From: Brevipalpus yothersi
Lineage: Eukaryota; Arthropoda; Arachnida; Trombidiformes; Tenuipalpidae
NCBI GenBank assembly: GCA_003956705.1
Contig: QZCP01000024.1
Span: forward strand, 134,348-198,347
Direction: 5' to 3'
Length of the DNA stretch: 64,000 nt
Shown here: positions 24,473 through 36,936 of the stretch, piece by piece
Layout: every line of letters starts with the position of its first letter
How positions within the stretch are numbered: position 1 is the first letter of the stretch
Made by a program: the position numbers and the translations under genes
The notes under the pieces: generated by a model
Told to the model about the DNA's origin: nothing
Seen by the model: the letters and a program-made list of their open reading frames with translations, nothing else
Databases searched by the model: none

Positions 24473-25313
24473 ATGTGGATCTCATCGTTCGTCTTTGTGA
24501 TGTGGGCCTCATGTGCCCTCGCCTATTTCGACTCGGCTGCCGATAAACAGTCAGAGCGAGAGCGAGCCCATGAACCATTAGCTTCCGTTCAACTTTCACC
24601 CCAAGAGCCAAAGCCAGATTCTAGTAATCAAAGATTTGCCCGAGTTTCCAGAAGAGGTGGAGCACCTCCCAGCATTCCTCGATCTGTCAACTCAGTTGAA
24701 GAAGAATATCAGGTAAGTTCTAGTATCAAAGAGTAATCTGGAACTTCCATTTTCCACTCACCACTACCCACTTTACAAACCTCTGGGCTTCCCTTCCACG
24801 TCAATAATGATTATTGGTGATTCTCAATCAAATGCTATCCATCTTCTCCAACAGCCAGTGGAACCATACGCTTTCGGATTCAATGTGAAAGATGATCTTG
24901 GAAACAATCAATATCGTCGTGAAGAGGCTGACTCTGATGGAACAATCAAGGGTAGCTACGGATATACCGATTCCAATGGTCTATATCGTGTAGTGGAATA
25001 CATTGCCGACAAATTGGGATTCCGAACCAAGATTCGAAGCAATGAGCCTGGTTTGAAGAGCATGAATTCACCTTTCCTCATCATGGAAGCTCAAGAGCCA
25101 CCGGAAGCTGTGGTCGCTGCCGCATCAGCTCCACGACCAGTGGTTGCCAAATCGGAAGCCATCATTCGACCAGTGAATCCAAGTCTCAATGAGCGAGCTA
25201 ATCCTCGATTCCGTTATCTAACCTCAAGCAGTGAGATCCGCCCAGTAGCTCAGCCAAACGAGCAGCCAAAGCCATCATCATCAAGTGAAGAGCTTAACCG
25301 ATCTCAACAATAA
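24473..25313 (+). CDS. Chelicerate-type cuticle protein with Rebers-Riddiford domain
   Basis: Structural cuticle protein that binds chitin. Two exons, 24473-24712 and 24855-25313, join in phase 0 (CAG|GTAAGT ... CCAACAG|CCA) to give about 232 residues. I chose the ATG at 24473 because it gives a clean signal peptide (MWISSFVFVMWASCALA) cut before YFDSAAD; an in-frame ATG at 24440 adds only a Cys-rich leader. The chitin-binding domain occupies about residues 81-146, starting PYAFGFNVKDDLGN, with the core GSYGYTDSNG then VEYIADKLGFRTKI and NEPG. This is the extended RR consensus in the form seen in ticks, mites and spiders. The C-terminus is Ala/Pro/Ser-rich and probably disordered. An intron early in the coding sequence is common in cuticle genes, though usually right after the signal peptide rather than at residue 80. 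Confidence 0.92.
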
Positions 25314-27346
25314 TGATAATAATGATGAATAATCTAACCAAAGATGACCACCATTCAAATCGTTCATTCAGATTCAAAATATATGGGTACACACATCATG
25401 ATTCTTTTGATAGAATGAATTGGAGATTCAGTTTCTTTTTCTCTCTAGGAGTCATCTTTTTTTGGTGATGGGAGACACAATAAAATCTTTCCTTCCAATA
25501 TCTTGATGATGATTAATTATTTTTAGTATTGATCTCAAAAGAGGTGTGAGTGATAGCATGCAAGGGTAGAGCTGATGAATATCGTCAGAGAACCTTTTAA
25601 TAATAATCTGATTTCAAAGATAGGAAAACCTCAAAAATAACTTTGACTCTTGTGAGTTATGCAAGCTGAGGAGGATGATTAATGGTCATACAGCCATCAT
25701 TGCAATCATGAGCTAGTTTATATCTGGGGTGTCAGACATCTGGACGAGTATGAATAAGACATCTTCATAACGGTTTATCTCCCAACCAAGTTACCTGGCC
25801 GACTTTGATTACCTATTTTGATTATTTTAATCAATGAACAAGTACCGATGGGAAGTTTGAGTCAACATTTTTTTCCTTCATTTTATTCATCATTCTTACC
25901 ACTATTATGCTCTTTTGAGTAAATAAATTGAATTAGAGGCTGTGAAATGAATGAGATGAGAAGATGCGGATGATGAGAGGATAAAGAGAAGAAAAAGAAG
26001 AAGACGGATCATGGCTACAGTCAAGATGAGGAACAAAGATAGAGGCTTCTCTCTCTCCTGCCTGTTATGTGTACTCAACGTTTTTTCAAATTGAGTTTTC
26101 GTCCCATTTTATAGCCCAATTTAATTTCCACTTAGAAGTACTTGGAAGAAGATGAGTCCTTATTGTTTCCTTACTCAGCTTCAAAAGATGGAGGCCTACT
26201 CTTTCCCTCTCTCTCTCTTTCTCTTTCTTTCTCTTTCTCAGGCGATTCACTTTGTTGCTCATTCGATGCCTTACTTGTCAATCAGATGATAAGATGGTAA
26301 GAATCAAAACTCAATCAAACTTGTGAAGAAAAATATACCTTCTCTCTCTTCAGAATGGTATGGTTGACACGAATGTCATCGTGAGGGCGGTTAACCGACG
26401 ATTTGGAATCTTAATTTCATCATGATGAGGTCTAAATTATCTTTTTTGTATCCACTTCTTACGAAACATCTCTCTTTTTGATTGCCCATAGACTAGTGAA
26501 AATGCTATTGGAGTACCTCTTTTTCTCTCTCTTTCTCCTCTCTTGTGAGCAATCTTTTTACAAAAAAAATTATCTTGGTGAGAGAAATTTTTTTCATCAG
26601 TTTTCACAGCCTCATCACACATCGTGTTGAAGTGATAAGTATAAAAGAACAGAGTGAGAAAAGGATTCAGGATGAGAGAGTATTGAAAGGCTCAAGAAGT
26701 CAAGATTCCCATCAGTATCACGAGATGAGAGAGGGACTTGCTTATAATTTTGGGGCTTCTCCTCAACAAAAAATAAGATGAGCATGGAACCACGGTTGAT
26801 CAGGAACAAACTTTGTCCCATCACAAGAATATAATCAGAAAAATAACAAGTGGGAATGGAGAAGAGAGAGAGAGGCTCATGTGATTTAATCTCTTTATAA
26901 ACCTGCATTTATACTTCCAATTTCAGAGCATAGAAATAAAATTTTTCCCCCTCAGAAAACCTCTCTCATTATAACCTTTTATCCTAAATATTTATGTTTC
27001 TTGAACGAATTTTAAGTGTATCTGATCAGGGTATTGAGAGGTGAAGGTTTTCCATCTTTTCAAAATATTTCAGTAGAAAAAGATGGAGGGCAATTGAATG
27101 CTGAATTAAAATCAGAATGAGCATGAAAAAAAATCTTTTCTATCACTTTTTAATGATTGAATCACATCTCTTTTCCGTGTGTGTATGTATTTGCAAATAA
27201 TAATAATAATAATAATAAATCATATTATCTCATAAACTATTGCAATCCAAAATTTATTTAATTCTATTCAACAATTGATCAGATCATTTTTTTCCGTTAA
27301 AATAGTTTCTTTTTCTTCTTATTCAGTGAGACTTTTTTTCCCTCTT
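25314..27346. other. Intergenic region after the cuticle gene
   Basis: Apart from the cuticle 3' UTR and the probable 3' UTR of the His-rich gene on the minus strand (AATAAA near 27253-27258), I see no gene. It contains CT-rich stretches at about 26207-26240 and an (AAT)n run at about 27198-27217. The small open frames at 26437-26908 lack coding features. Confidence 0.55.
25479..25484 (+). terminator. Poly-A signal of the cuticle gene
   Basis: AATAAA about 165 bases after the stop codon of the cuticle protein, in an AT-rich 3' UTR. Confidence 0.6.
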
Positions 27347-30300
27347 TCAATTCGCTATAACTGTCAAAATAATACCGGCAATAACTCCGATTGTTAAAAC
27401 ACCAATAATGAGCCAAACCACTATCACTTGACCCTTACAGCAAACTGCTTCCGATTCATAAGCTAAGGCCTCGGGTATGATTTTGTTAATCGAAACAACA
27501 TGATTCTTAAGATTGGCTATTGGAGTGGGAACTAGAATAGGACCAGTAAGAGGTCTTACCGGGCCATTGGCTGCTCTGATCATTGTACCAACATAATGAG
27601 GCAAAGGTAGCTTGGCTTCCAACGATTTCGGAGTCTCGCTAGCATATGAAATAATCTGACCTGTACCGTTCATCATACCATGGTGAACTGGTGGACGATG
27701 AAGATCCGACATGGAATTGAAACGCTTTGCAGTCGCTATCATGCTGTTTGGTGGTGGAGAGATCATATGATGTGGATGATGATAGTGGCCAATGGTCACC
27801 GGAGCGGTCATCACTGAGGGTGTGGATTCCATTTGAGGATTTGATGATCTTCCATTACTATTACCATGATGGTGAACTGGGCACGGTTCACCATCCCATG
27901 TGGACACTGGACCCATTACCAAACCGGGTACACTGTAGGTGGATCGAAGTGTGGCCGTTCGATAGGCTCTCATCGGTTCAGGTGCATAGCTGACTATTGA
28001 TCCTCCACCACCGCCACCCACATTACCCACACGATTGGACACTACATGGTGTTGATGATGGTGATGTTGCTGGGCACCATTGGATTGCCCGTGGGCGAAC
28101 TTGTGTCTTCGTCGATCAATGGTTTGACTGAGAATGGATCCACTGGTGATGATAAAATGGGAAGGAGAACAAAAAAAAGAAGATGAAAACACAGAGAAAA
28201 GTTAATGATCAATTCATTTGGTCGCATAAATAATTGATGAGAATAATTCTGGCCAAAATGTTTAACTTTTTTTCGTTAGCTTTGCTTTCTATCTCTCTTT
28301 ACCTTAACTCGATGTGCAATGAACACAATATGAAAGAAGAACATGAAACGCTTTTTGTTCGAACAAGGTGTAGATTTAACGGTAATCCATGTTCATGAGT
28401 ACAGTTAAACGGGTATCAGAACGTGTGAAGTGGACTGTCATCGAGGTATATTCTAATTTGAGTTTCTCAAAGCTTGGTAAATACTGATACTGATACACAT
28501 GGACGGCACATAAGGATGGAAGGCTTGTCGACACGGCGGATAATCTCGATTTGAGTACGCCTTGTTTAAAGAAATTTGAGTATTATAAGAATAAGACACT
28601 TGGTAAGTGAGATAGTTTCTCTTCCCTGCTCAAACATTACGAAAATGTGTTGATGGAGCTAACAAGTGAAGTATTGGGTCGATGATAACCAATAAGATCA
28701 ATTCGATTTTCATGCATCTCAATCAGCTCTCTCTTTCTTTCTTTCTTTCTTTCTTTCTCTCTCTCTCTCTCATAAGCGAATAGAATTCATAAGGTTGGGT
28801 AATATGCAGGATTTAAATGAGCACAAAAAAAGTGATGCAGGTTTGAAAAGAAAGAAGATGAAATAATCATATGGCTCATACCTGATCATCACCTGAGAAG
28901 GACCTCTTATTCGTCGGGGTTGTAAAAGTGGTTATTGGAAGTGGGGAACAGCTCTGATTTGACCATTGATTATGGAGAGACACTGATGTAATAGACTAGT
29001 TAACAGTTGTTCAATGAGTAGAGAGAATTTTGAGGATGAAACAGTTCCCATTAAGAAACCGATGAAGAGGTGCAGCATTGATTATTGTTATCGTTCTGAT
29101 GATTTGAGACTACGATTTGATCGTGATTTTGATTTTAGATAAAAGAATGGTTGAATATTTGATCAGCTAATAGTATCGGTTAAGGCCACAACATGCATAC
29201 GTAATGTACGTGTGTACTGTTTCTGATGAGAATCATGATGATCGATCGTTCATTTATACTGAAACTCATTTGTGTGAGCTATGTGAATCATAATCGAATG
29301 AATCAATAGCTTGAGGGCTAATAATCGTCTCGAAAATGGAAAAAAAGGAATTTGAAACAGCAACAACTGGATAGATCTTCAGTTCACATTCACATTCGAC
29401 TGGAAAAAAGCGAAACATGTCTCTAGCCTTGATGGCTATCTGGTCTGTCCATCGGCAAAAGAAGATAAATCTTTTCAAGAGAAAAGAAAAAATTAGAAAA
29501 TTAGCATGCAAAGAATTTCGATTTGAATTAAAATGCAATTCAATGCGTGTTCCCAAGATGATATCGGTAGACCATTTCCTAAACACACACACATGAACAT
29601 TCATATATATACATCAGTTCAGAGTATATGTTTACTTGGCTCAGTTCAACCAACCAGCCTTCAAGCATATCAACTGGGAGAATCAAGAGAGGACATGGAA
29701 CCTGAGGGAAAGTGGCTGCAAAAAGTAATAAATGTTGTCAACTGCTTTCACTGTTTTTTTTGACAATCCATTGGAGTGATTCATGACTAATGATCCTCTT
29801 CAACTAATGGAAGCAAGTTGAGATATATCATTTACTATCGTAATTTGGTGGATGTCTTATCAGTAGAACGAATAACATGCTACCAATGCTGCTGTAGTGT
29901 AGGATTTTGATCGATGAGCGTATGTTCACAATCAAAGTAAGTTAACGGATGAAAATGAGATCAGTCCATCAAGAGTGGAATATTTAGTGGATTAGTCGGA
30001 AGGAAGAGAGAAGGTAAAGAATGGAAAATGACACATCAGAAGTGCGGAAGACGAAAGAGTGGTTCGCAAAATTTTGCCAAAATTCCTGGTGATTGTAACA
30101 TTTGCGTTATTATTATAATTTTCATTTAGAAAATTCAACTAGAGATTAACATCAGACGATAAGTTTGCATGTATAAAAAAATTGACACTTGACAATAGAA
30201 AAAAAGAGGTGAGTAGTAAAAAGAGCGATTGCTCAACTAAATCGTGGTCAAAGGGATTCAATTGAAGTGGATAAAAGTTGTATTCTCATTTGGAGTCATG

Positions 30301-30478
30301 TTCAAATGACTGACTTTTTTTGGATTCTTACAAAAAGTCAACTATTAACCTGGAGAGCAATGTATTTGCATTGCTGAATATTCAGAAGATGAAAAGCAAG
30401 AAGAAGAAGAAGATGAAGAAGAAGAAAGAGTAGGAGGAAGAAAAAAGTTCAAGAGTAGTGAGCTAATCCATCTGAGGC

Positions 30479-30546
<68 letters not shown>

Positions 30547-32095
30547 GGTCAACAAAAATCACGATTGGTCAAGATTTACTTCTTGCTGGTACAAAATCGT
30601 GCAATATGAAGTATTCGTTCAAGTCCATTTTGAAGATGATTCAAATGAATCATTATCATCAACTACCACAAATATTTTGAACAATTCAACGAGCAATAAA
30701 GCTCTGTTGTTGCACCGCTGTCATTCAGTTACCGTTATTCATTTGAGATGAACAAATATTCGACTATCAAGCTTGGTCCCTTTTGGCCGTTTGAAAGAGA
30801 TTGTATACTTGGTCAAAAATTGGCCAGTAATGAAGAAAATGAATGCAAAAAAATTAGATGCTCTCGACCTTAATCTGGCTGGTTATCCAAGCAGAGCGAT
30901 GTAACGGAAGATGGTTAAAATGGAAGAGAAGGCGAAGAAAAGAAGAAGAAGAAGAAAAAGAGGAAGAAGAAGGAAGTGGAAAAGAGAAGAAATAAGAAAG
31001 AGAAAAAAGGAGGAGTTCTTCACTTTTTTCTTAATGAATTCAACGTGAACTGGTCAAGTTGAATTGCACAATTAAGTTTGAACACAACTTGTTGGCTAAA
31101 GAAGAAACAGTTAGGGTCATGGCTCCAGACACTTGCTTACGCTGCATGTGTTTATGCTCATATTTGAGAGAATGTATTTATGATAATGTTTCCGAAAGGA
31201 GAGAGAGAGAGAATATTTGTTTGCAAGCTTGTAAATTGTCTAACTATTAGCAGGCAAAAGGATGAGGAGAAAAAGATGCGGAGGAGGAAGAAGAGGAAAG
31301 ATGTAAGATTTTAATAGGGATGCTGAGACTGGTACGAAGTGCGTTCATCAATTGAGTGCACTACCAAAATGCAGACATCGATCTAAAGTCGGTCGATTAT
31401 TGTAATCATCAACAGATATTTGCATAAAACCAGTTGGGAACGGTATTTCAAGGGGAATTTAAGAGAGCACGTATAAGAGAGCTTAGCATTTCGAGGCTAT
31501 TCTGGTGGTGATAACATATCATATTTGCTTTTTAACCTGCATTGAACAAAAATGATCCAAATCGAGAAACACTAAATCATAGTGTAGGTTTAAAGAGTTC
31601 GCTCTTTAACTCGATCTGGCTGCAAAAATCATCTTTCTCTTCCTTCTATTCCATTCATTTGACAAGCATCTCACCAGTACTCGATACAAATTATGAACAA
31701 ATAGAGAGAGATATATGGCCAGAAATTAAACTCAATTACTCAATGCATTATTGAGAATAAATAACTGATTGAAATTTGATCGAATGCACGAAAATTTGAA
31801 CTCACTTATTCGGACGGCGGACTGGATGACGAACCATTGGCACTTCTTCACGATCATCTGACGAAGTGGTTAGAACGCTGGGTGAAGAAGTCCGCTGATT
31901 TGAGGATGGTGAAGTATGATGATGGGAACGATTAGAATGGGATTGATGAGAATTGTCCATAGAATGATGATGATGATTTCGAATCACATAGCCGGGACCA
32001 TGGTGTTGTGGTGGCTGTTGACCATAGTATGGCCGATGGCCGTGCATATCACGCTGACGCCAGGCCACCGGAGTACGTGAACTATCACTGTCCAT
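27347..32095 (-). CDS. Unrecognised His-rich protein with C-terminal membrane segment
   Basis: I do not recognise this family. Exon 1 is 32095-31806, starting MDSDSSRTPVAWRQRDMHGH and ending at AATAA|GTGAGT. Exon 2 runs to the stop at 27347. Two acceptors fit the phase: CACCAG before 28142 (361 residues) or TTCTCAG before 28127 (356 residues). Both exons are rich in His, Ser, Asn and Pro, which supports joining them across a 3.7 kb intron. Examples are HHHHSMDNSHQSHSN in exon 1 and QQHHHHQHHVVSN plus a Gly run in exon 2. The only hydrophobic segment is VIVVWLIIGVLTIGVIAGII at the very C-terminus, just after two Cys (AVCCKG). There is no signal peptide, so a tail-anchored or type II protein with a disordered cytosolic domain is likely. 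The Cys pair may be palmitoylated. No ATG lies upstream in frame before a stop, but an upstream 5' exon cannot be excluded. Confidence 0.6.
28143..31805 (-). other. Large intron of the His-rich gene
   Basis: About 3.7 kb with no nested gene that I can support. It contains (TTTC)n and CT repeats near 28735-28770, a perfect CT tract at 30482-30542, and purine-rich GAA/GGA stretches at about 30380-30440 and 30920-31010. Confidence 0.5.
30482..30542. repeat. (TC)n microsatellite
   Basis: A perfect TC run of about 61 bases within the large intron of the His-rich gene. Confidence 0.97.
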
Positions 32096-32770
32096 TACGA
32101 TGAGTGGATCATGCTGATGATAAGGCCACAAAAATGAAAACGCTTTGGGCTCACGATTGGAACATTGACCAGATGAGTGGCATATGACACATTCACCGGG
32201 ATTAGTTAATAAGTGTGATGATCAGATGGGGATGATTTATGAATGAATCAATGGCAGTGATGTGTGTGTGTATGTATGAACACATTGGCTTGTGTGTTTA
32301 CTTGAACATGATCATGATGGAAACTGAAGGCGAGAGAGAGAGAAGATAAAGAGAGAAAAGTTTGAAGTTAAAAAGCTGATGATCCTCGAGATGACCAGTA
32401 ACTGGTGATGGAAGGAGAGAGAAAGAGAGAGAGAGAAATGAGATTGGGAACAAGTAAAGAAACAAAAATTACCTCCATACAAACTACAACATACAGTATA
32501 CTATGAAACAAAAAGGCCAAAAAGAAGAAGAAGAGAGAAGAAGAGAGAGAAGAAGGCCCACAAGAAGCGATGGCCAAGAATGTGTTTTGAGGAACCTTTC
32601 GTTGAGGAACCTTGCCTTGATGGACCACCGGTTGGCTCCTTCTTCTTCTTCTTCTTCCTCTCACCAGCAAACAGGTATCTCCAAAAAAGAGGAGGAGATG
32701 TATCAGGGGGGCGGACGGAGAAGGAATCAGAATAAATTCACGAGCTCGATTCTCTTCACCGAGTCATCAA

Positions 32771-32773
<3 letters not shown>

Positions 32774-32805
<32 letters not shown>
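32774..32805. repeat. (TC)n microsatellite
   Basis: A TC run of about 32 bases, in a neighbourhood (32320-33000) crowded with shorter GA, GAA and CT runs on both strands. Confidence 0.92.
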
Positions 32806-32807
<2 letters not shown>

Positions 32808-35206
32808 ATCCACAATACGATTTCATCAAAAGCTCGCTGGAAAGAGAGAGAGAGAAGAGATGAAGATGGACAAAAGCGATTATCGTCTTCCGTACGGAAT
32901 TTTACAGTACATCAGATGGATAGGCGAAGTAGTAGTAGATGAAGAAGAGTCATGTGAAACTTGATTCTCTCTCTCTCTCTTTCGAACTGGACATTGATGT
33001 AGAGCGTAACAGTTTCTCGCTTTATCCATCACTGAGTAGTTGCTTTTTATTCTCGCCAATTCTTCTTCTTATCCATTCTTTCCATTCGGATGGACTTGGC
33101 TGGACTCGATGGCTTGCTTCATTTCGACAGGATAGTTCGATCATATCTATATACTAGCAGAAAAGTAGCCTTATCATGAATACAGAAGGTGTCCAATCAT
33201 TATTAGATTCTATCATGCGAGTCCGTTCATTTTGATGCTCAAATTGGCTATCTTCAATATCTCAGCCGATGACTAATATCAAGTGAAGGAGGAGAGAGAG
33301 AGAGAAAAGAAATTCAGACTGGATTTTCAACACAATGACAGGCCAAGAATTAGTAACTGTTAAATAGTAGGTCCATTTGGCAGGACAAAACGATGCGGAT
33401 GCTGGAGACCGATCAACAATACAGTAGCATTCTTCTAACGATCCATTTGCTAGCACCGATTAAGCGTGGTGAGAAAAAGAAAATAAAAAGATGTAGAAAG
33501 AAGAATGACAATTCAATCTCTTGACACGTAAAAATTTTGATAATGACCAAGAATTCATCACCTCACGATGAATTGAGTTACTTGAGTGTCCAGATGAAAA
33601 GAGATGGGGAAAAGATGAGATGCTTGATAAGAGAAGAAGAGAAGAAGAGAAGATATTATTTTCATCTTGTGAGATGTTGTTTTCCCCAATTTTGAAGTTG
33701 TATCATCACCAATGTTGTTAAAAAAGTTTGACTGGAAACAATCAACTTGTGATCAGCTTCCTTTCCAGAAGATGAAGTGATATCTTCATGAACTATTCTT
33801 GTCCTACTTGATGCCATCTTCATTAAGGGCTTGCTTCGCCAAATGAATGAATGAATGAATGAATGAAGGTTTGGCCCACCAAGATGTGGTCTTCTTTTAT
33901 CGCTGCTGGTAAGCGAATACAAACTTGCTGGATTAGAGATCAAATATTCAAAAACCAAGAGGAAGAAAGAAAGAAAGAGAGAGAGAGAGGGCCAAAAATT
34001 GAGATAGCCGCTATTTTTTCTGCAGATAGATCATTTATCAACTTTCGGTAACATTTTCAGTTATCCAGGAATCATCATTATTCATTTTTGAGCTGATCCA
34101 GAATCAGGAATCAAAATTTATCGGCCGCTCCATACAATTGATGCGGCAACCCCATGCCTACTGAGCGAGAATATCTATCCTCACACGGAATGGTTTGAGA
34201 AGCACTTGAGAAGAATTATTGTCGATTTCTTGGAATCTTAAAAAGCTTACGAGTACTCAACGAGCCATTTTTCTGAGCTATTCATCTGACTGCTTCAATG
34301 AGATGCCCCAGGAAGTGGAGAAGAAGAAGAAAAAGATGAGAGAGAGAGAAAAAAAAATAATCGGCTTTTGCACAAGATTTGAAATAAGCATGATATGGTG
34401 TGTTCACCTGAAAAAAATCATAAACAAATTCAAAAGCCAATGACTAATATCCGGTGACTGAATTTCCAGTTGAAATGAGTTTCAGTTGATTAGTAAGCAG
34501 CATTCTTCATACTCACACACAGTGCAGTTTGAGGCTTTACCCTTTTGATTACCGAGAAGTTTTACTGATTTTATCCGTTTATCAGCGATGTGAAGTAATG
34601 CAGAGACGAAATATCGGAATGCTTGACTCGGAAATTGAGACAAAGTTTTCGCCCTCAATTATGTGGGAACGTAACTTGTCCAGAGAGAAAAAATTGAATT
34701 AAAATAAAACACTCCATGATCATCAATGAGTGGAATTCTTTGGTTGAACATTCAAGATTAGCAACTGCCTTTGTATCATGGAAAAATATCAGCATCATAG
34801 ATTATATAGACATCATTAAAAGGTATACAAGAGATCAATTAATTAATTGAACATCGCAAGGATGAGCTCAATAAATCAACTATCATTGAAAGCAATCTTG
34901 AGTACTATCTTAATTGTTTTCCTCCTTCAGGACTTGTATTCTGAAACAACTTTCTCAAGCTCACTCTGGGTAAAGAAGATCATTTTGAAAGGGTTAAAAC
35001 TTTGATAAAACTTTACTCCATCTCAATTGCAACTAATTGCAATCTTAAATCAACGATGATAAAAGTTTGTCTCACTCAAGCAATGCTGATTCACTGTTTC
35101 CACATCAAATAGCCTGTGTGGCCTCAAAATGACTAACATTTGATGATGGACATTGCACACTGATCATCCTCATCTTTTCTTGGAAAATCCCGTCAAAAGT
35201 TGGTCC

Positions 35207-35209
<3 letters not shown>

Positions 35210-35275
<66 letters not shown>
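35210..35275. repeat. (GA)n microsatellite
   Basis: A perfect GA run of about 66 bases, roughly 280 bases upstream of the POC1 start. Confidence 0.97.
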
Positions 35276-35277
<2 letters not shown>

Positions 35278-35553
35278 TACTCTCGGAAAATGATCAAGCT
35301 GATTTGGGCACAAAAATTTTTGAAAAAAAACGGCCCAAGTCGTTGGCAAGGAGAGACCAAGTTTTGTTGTGGTTTGTCCGGGTTTGTTGTTTTTGTTTTT
35401 GTGGGCCAACAATTTTTTTTTGCTCTTGGATGCCAGATGATACAGATGAATTTTGTTTCATAACGGTCCGATTGAGTGGAGTTAATTATTGATTGTTTTC
35501 TTTTCTACTGCCACATCTTCTCCTTCGTTCTGGGAAAAGACGAAGACATCGAG

Positions 35554-36936
35554 ATGACGAACACTAATCATTCATCAGTGTTCAAGCCATCCAATGGTAA
35601 CAATGAATCGGGACCTACTCTTAAGTGTACCTATCGTGCCCATAAAAACACTGTGAACCATGTGGATTTCAGTATTGATGCAAGTAAGATGGTCACTTGT
35701 TCAAGTGATGGTGATGTGGTTTTTTGGGAACTTGTGGCTGGCACTGAGGCCACCCGAAGCTACTGTCTAAAGGGACACAAAGATGTAGTTCATTGTGTTA
35801 ATTTTTCTCCTGATGGCAGCTATTTTGTATCCTGTTCACGAGATCGTACTGTCTGTTTATGGCGGATATCTCGTAAGTATCAACTGATGATGATAGTGTT
35901 AATGACATGTATTATTATTAACATTGATTATGAATTGTTCTCATTTTCTTCTCCAGATGACAAGCCATCAAGTGAACCAATCGTCTACAATTGTCACACC
36001 AATACCGTTCGTTATGTGGCCTGTTCGCCTGCCACTGCATCATCACCCGATGGTGGTGAATACTTTGCCACTGCCTCGGATGATAAAACGGTCAAAGTAT
36101 GGTCAGCTGGATGTAAAAATAAACAGATAACATTGCTTCGTGGACACAAAAATTGGGTACGCTGTTGTAAATATTGTCCTAATGATGAACAATTGATTGC
36201 ATCATGTGGTGATGATTCCAATATCATCATTCATGATCTAAGAGTTGGAACCGGATATTCAGAAGAGATTATAAGCAAGAGTGGTGCCAAATTTACCTCA
36301 CTTGACTGGTATCCTGGCAATCGTTATTTGATCGCGGTGGCATCACATGATGGCAAAGTTAGACTATTCGATCGGAGAACCAAGAAAACTCTCCAATGCT
36401 ATAATGCTCACACTAGTTGTGTGAATCATATTAATTTTCACTCCAGTGGTAATTATCTCATATCATCTTCTGATGATTCAACTTGTAAAATCCTTGATCT
36501 ACTGGAAGGAAGAGTCTTGTATACACTGGCTCGCCACACCGGTCCTGTGACTTGTGCCAAGTTTAACTCGGAAGGAAAATTATTCTCATCAGTTGGTGGT
36601 GATACTTTAGTCAATTTGTGGAGTAGCAATTTAGTCACCGATTATCGTAGATCTTTTGATGAGCAAATTTGCAATCAATCCAAAAATCGTAAGAGAATCT
36701 CAAATGATGGAGTGGATAAACACACATTCGGATCCAATTCTATCGATGGATTTGATGTTCGCGCTATGCTTGATAATTTCAACCCATTCAAATCATCCAA
36801 TACCTCACCGAAAAACAAATCTAATTCTACCCTTGATCGCATTGTTGATCAACTTGAAATTCTGGCTCAAAGTTTGTCCAATTTGGAGAATCGAGTAGCC
36901 TCCATTGAGGACAAACTAGCGATGACTTACAAGTAA
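35554..36936 (+). CDS. POC1: POC1 centriolar WD40 protein
   Basis: Centriole and basal-body protein needed for centriole stability. Two exons, 35554-35872 and 35957-36936, give about 432 residues. A WD40 propeller covers about residues 25-325. Blades are visible as GHKDVVHCVNFSPDG, the DDKTVKVW end of another blade, GHKNWVRCCKYCPND, and HTSCVNHINFHSSGN. After a basic linker (NQSKNRKRIS), the C-terminal helix DRIVDQLEILAQSLSNLENR matches the conserved POC1 coiled-coil motif that separates POC1 from other WD40 proteins. I chose the ATG at 35554 (MTNTNHSS); an in-frame ATG at 35476 would add a hydrophobic 26-residue leader unlike the family. The gene converges on IPO9, the stops being 411 bases apart. 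A poly-A signal follows at 37138. Confidence 0.9.
   Translation: MTNTNHSSVFKPSNGNNESGPTLKCTYRAHKNTVNHVDFSIDASKMVTCSSDGDVVFWELVAGTEATRSYCLKGHKDVVHCVNFSPDGSYFVSCSRDRTVCLWRISRKYQLMMIVLMTCIIINIDYELFSFSSPDDKPSSEPIVYNCHTNTVRYVACSPATASSPDGGEYFATASDDKTVKVWSAGCKNKQITLLRGHKNWVRCCKYCPNDEQLIASCGDDSNIIIHDLRVGTGYSEEIISKSGAKFTSLDWYPGNRYLIAVASHDGKVRLFDRRTKKTLQCYNAHTSCVNHINFHSSGNYLISSSDDSTCKILDLLEGRVLYTLARHTGPVTCAKFNSEGKLFSSVGGDTLVNLWSSNLVTDYRRSFDEQICNQSKNRKRISNDGVDKHTFGSNSIDGFDVRAMLDNFNPFKSSNTSPKNKSNSTLDRIVDQLEILAQSLSNLENRVASIEDKLAMTYK
35873..35956 (+). other. 84-bp in-frame intron of POC1
   Basis: Starts GTAAGT and ends in TTCTTCTCCAG. Its length is a multiple of three and it has no in-frame stop, so the unspliced message stays open. 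Removal is supported because it separates WRIS and DKPSSEP inside a WD40 blade, and the inserted hydrophobic segment has no counterpart in the fold. Confidence 0.85.

Larger units (their letters stand above)
32096..35553. other. Intergenic region upstream of the His-rich and POC1 genes
   Basis: No supported gene. The His-rich gene and POC1 diverge from this stretch, so it should contain both promoters. It is full of simple purine or pyrimidine repeats, including 32330-32560, 32774-32805, a (GAAT)n run at about 33840-33867, and GA at 35210-35275. The frame at 32503-32964 is mostly translated repeats. Confidence 0.5.

Noticed and set aside
32503..32964. A 153-codon plus-strand frame
   Set aside because: It is mainly purine and CT repeats with a break in composition; there is no domain, no signal peptide and no supporting splice sites.
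33262..33456. A minus-strand frame with a CYC segment and plausible amino-acid mix
   Set aside because: It could be an isolated exon, but no partner exon, signal peptide or family could be found, and the neighbourhood is repeat-rich.
35476..35553. An upstream ATG for POC1
   Set aside because: It adds a hydrophobic leader not expected of a centriolar WD40 protein; the ATG at 35554 gives a normal N-terminus.
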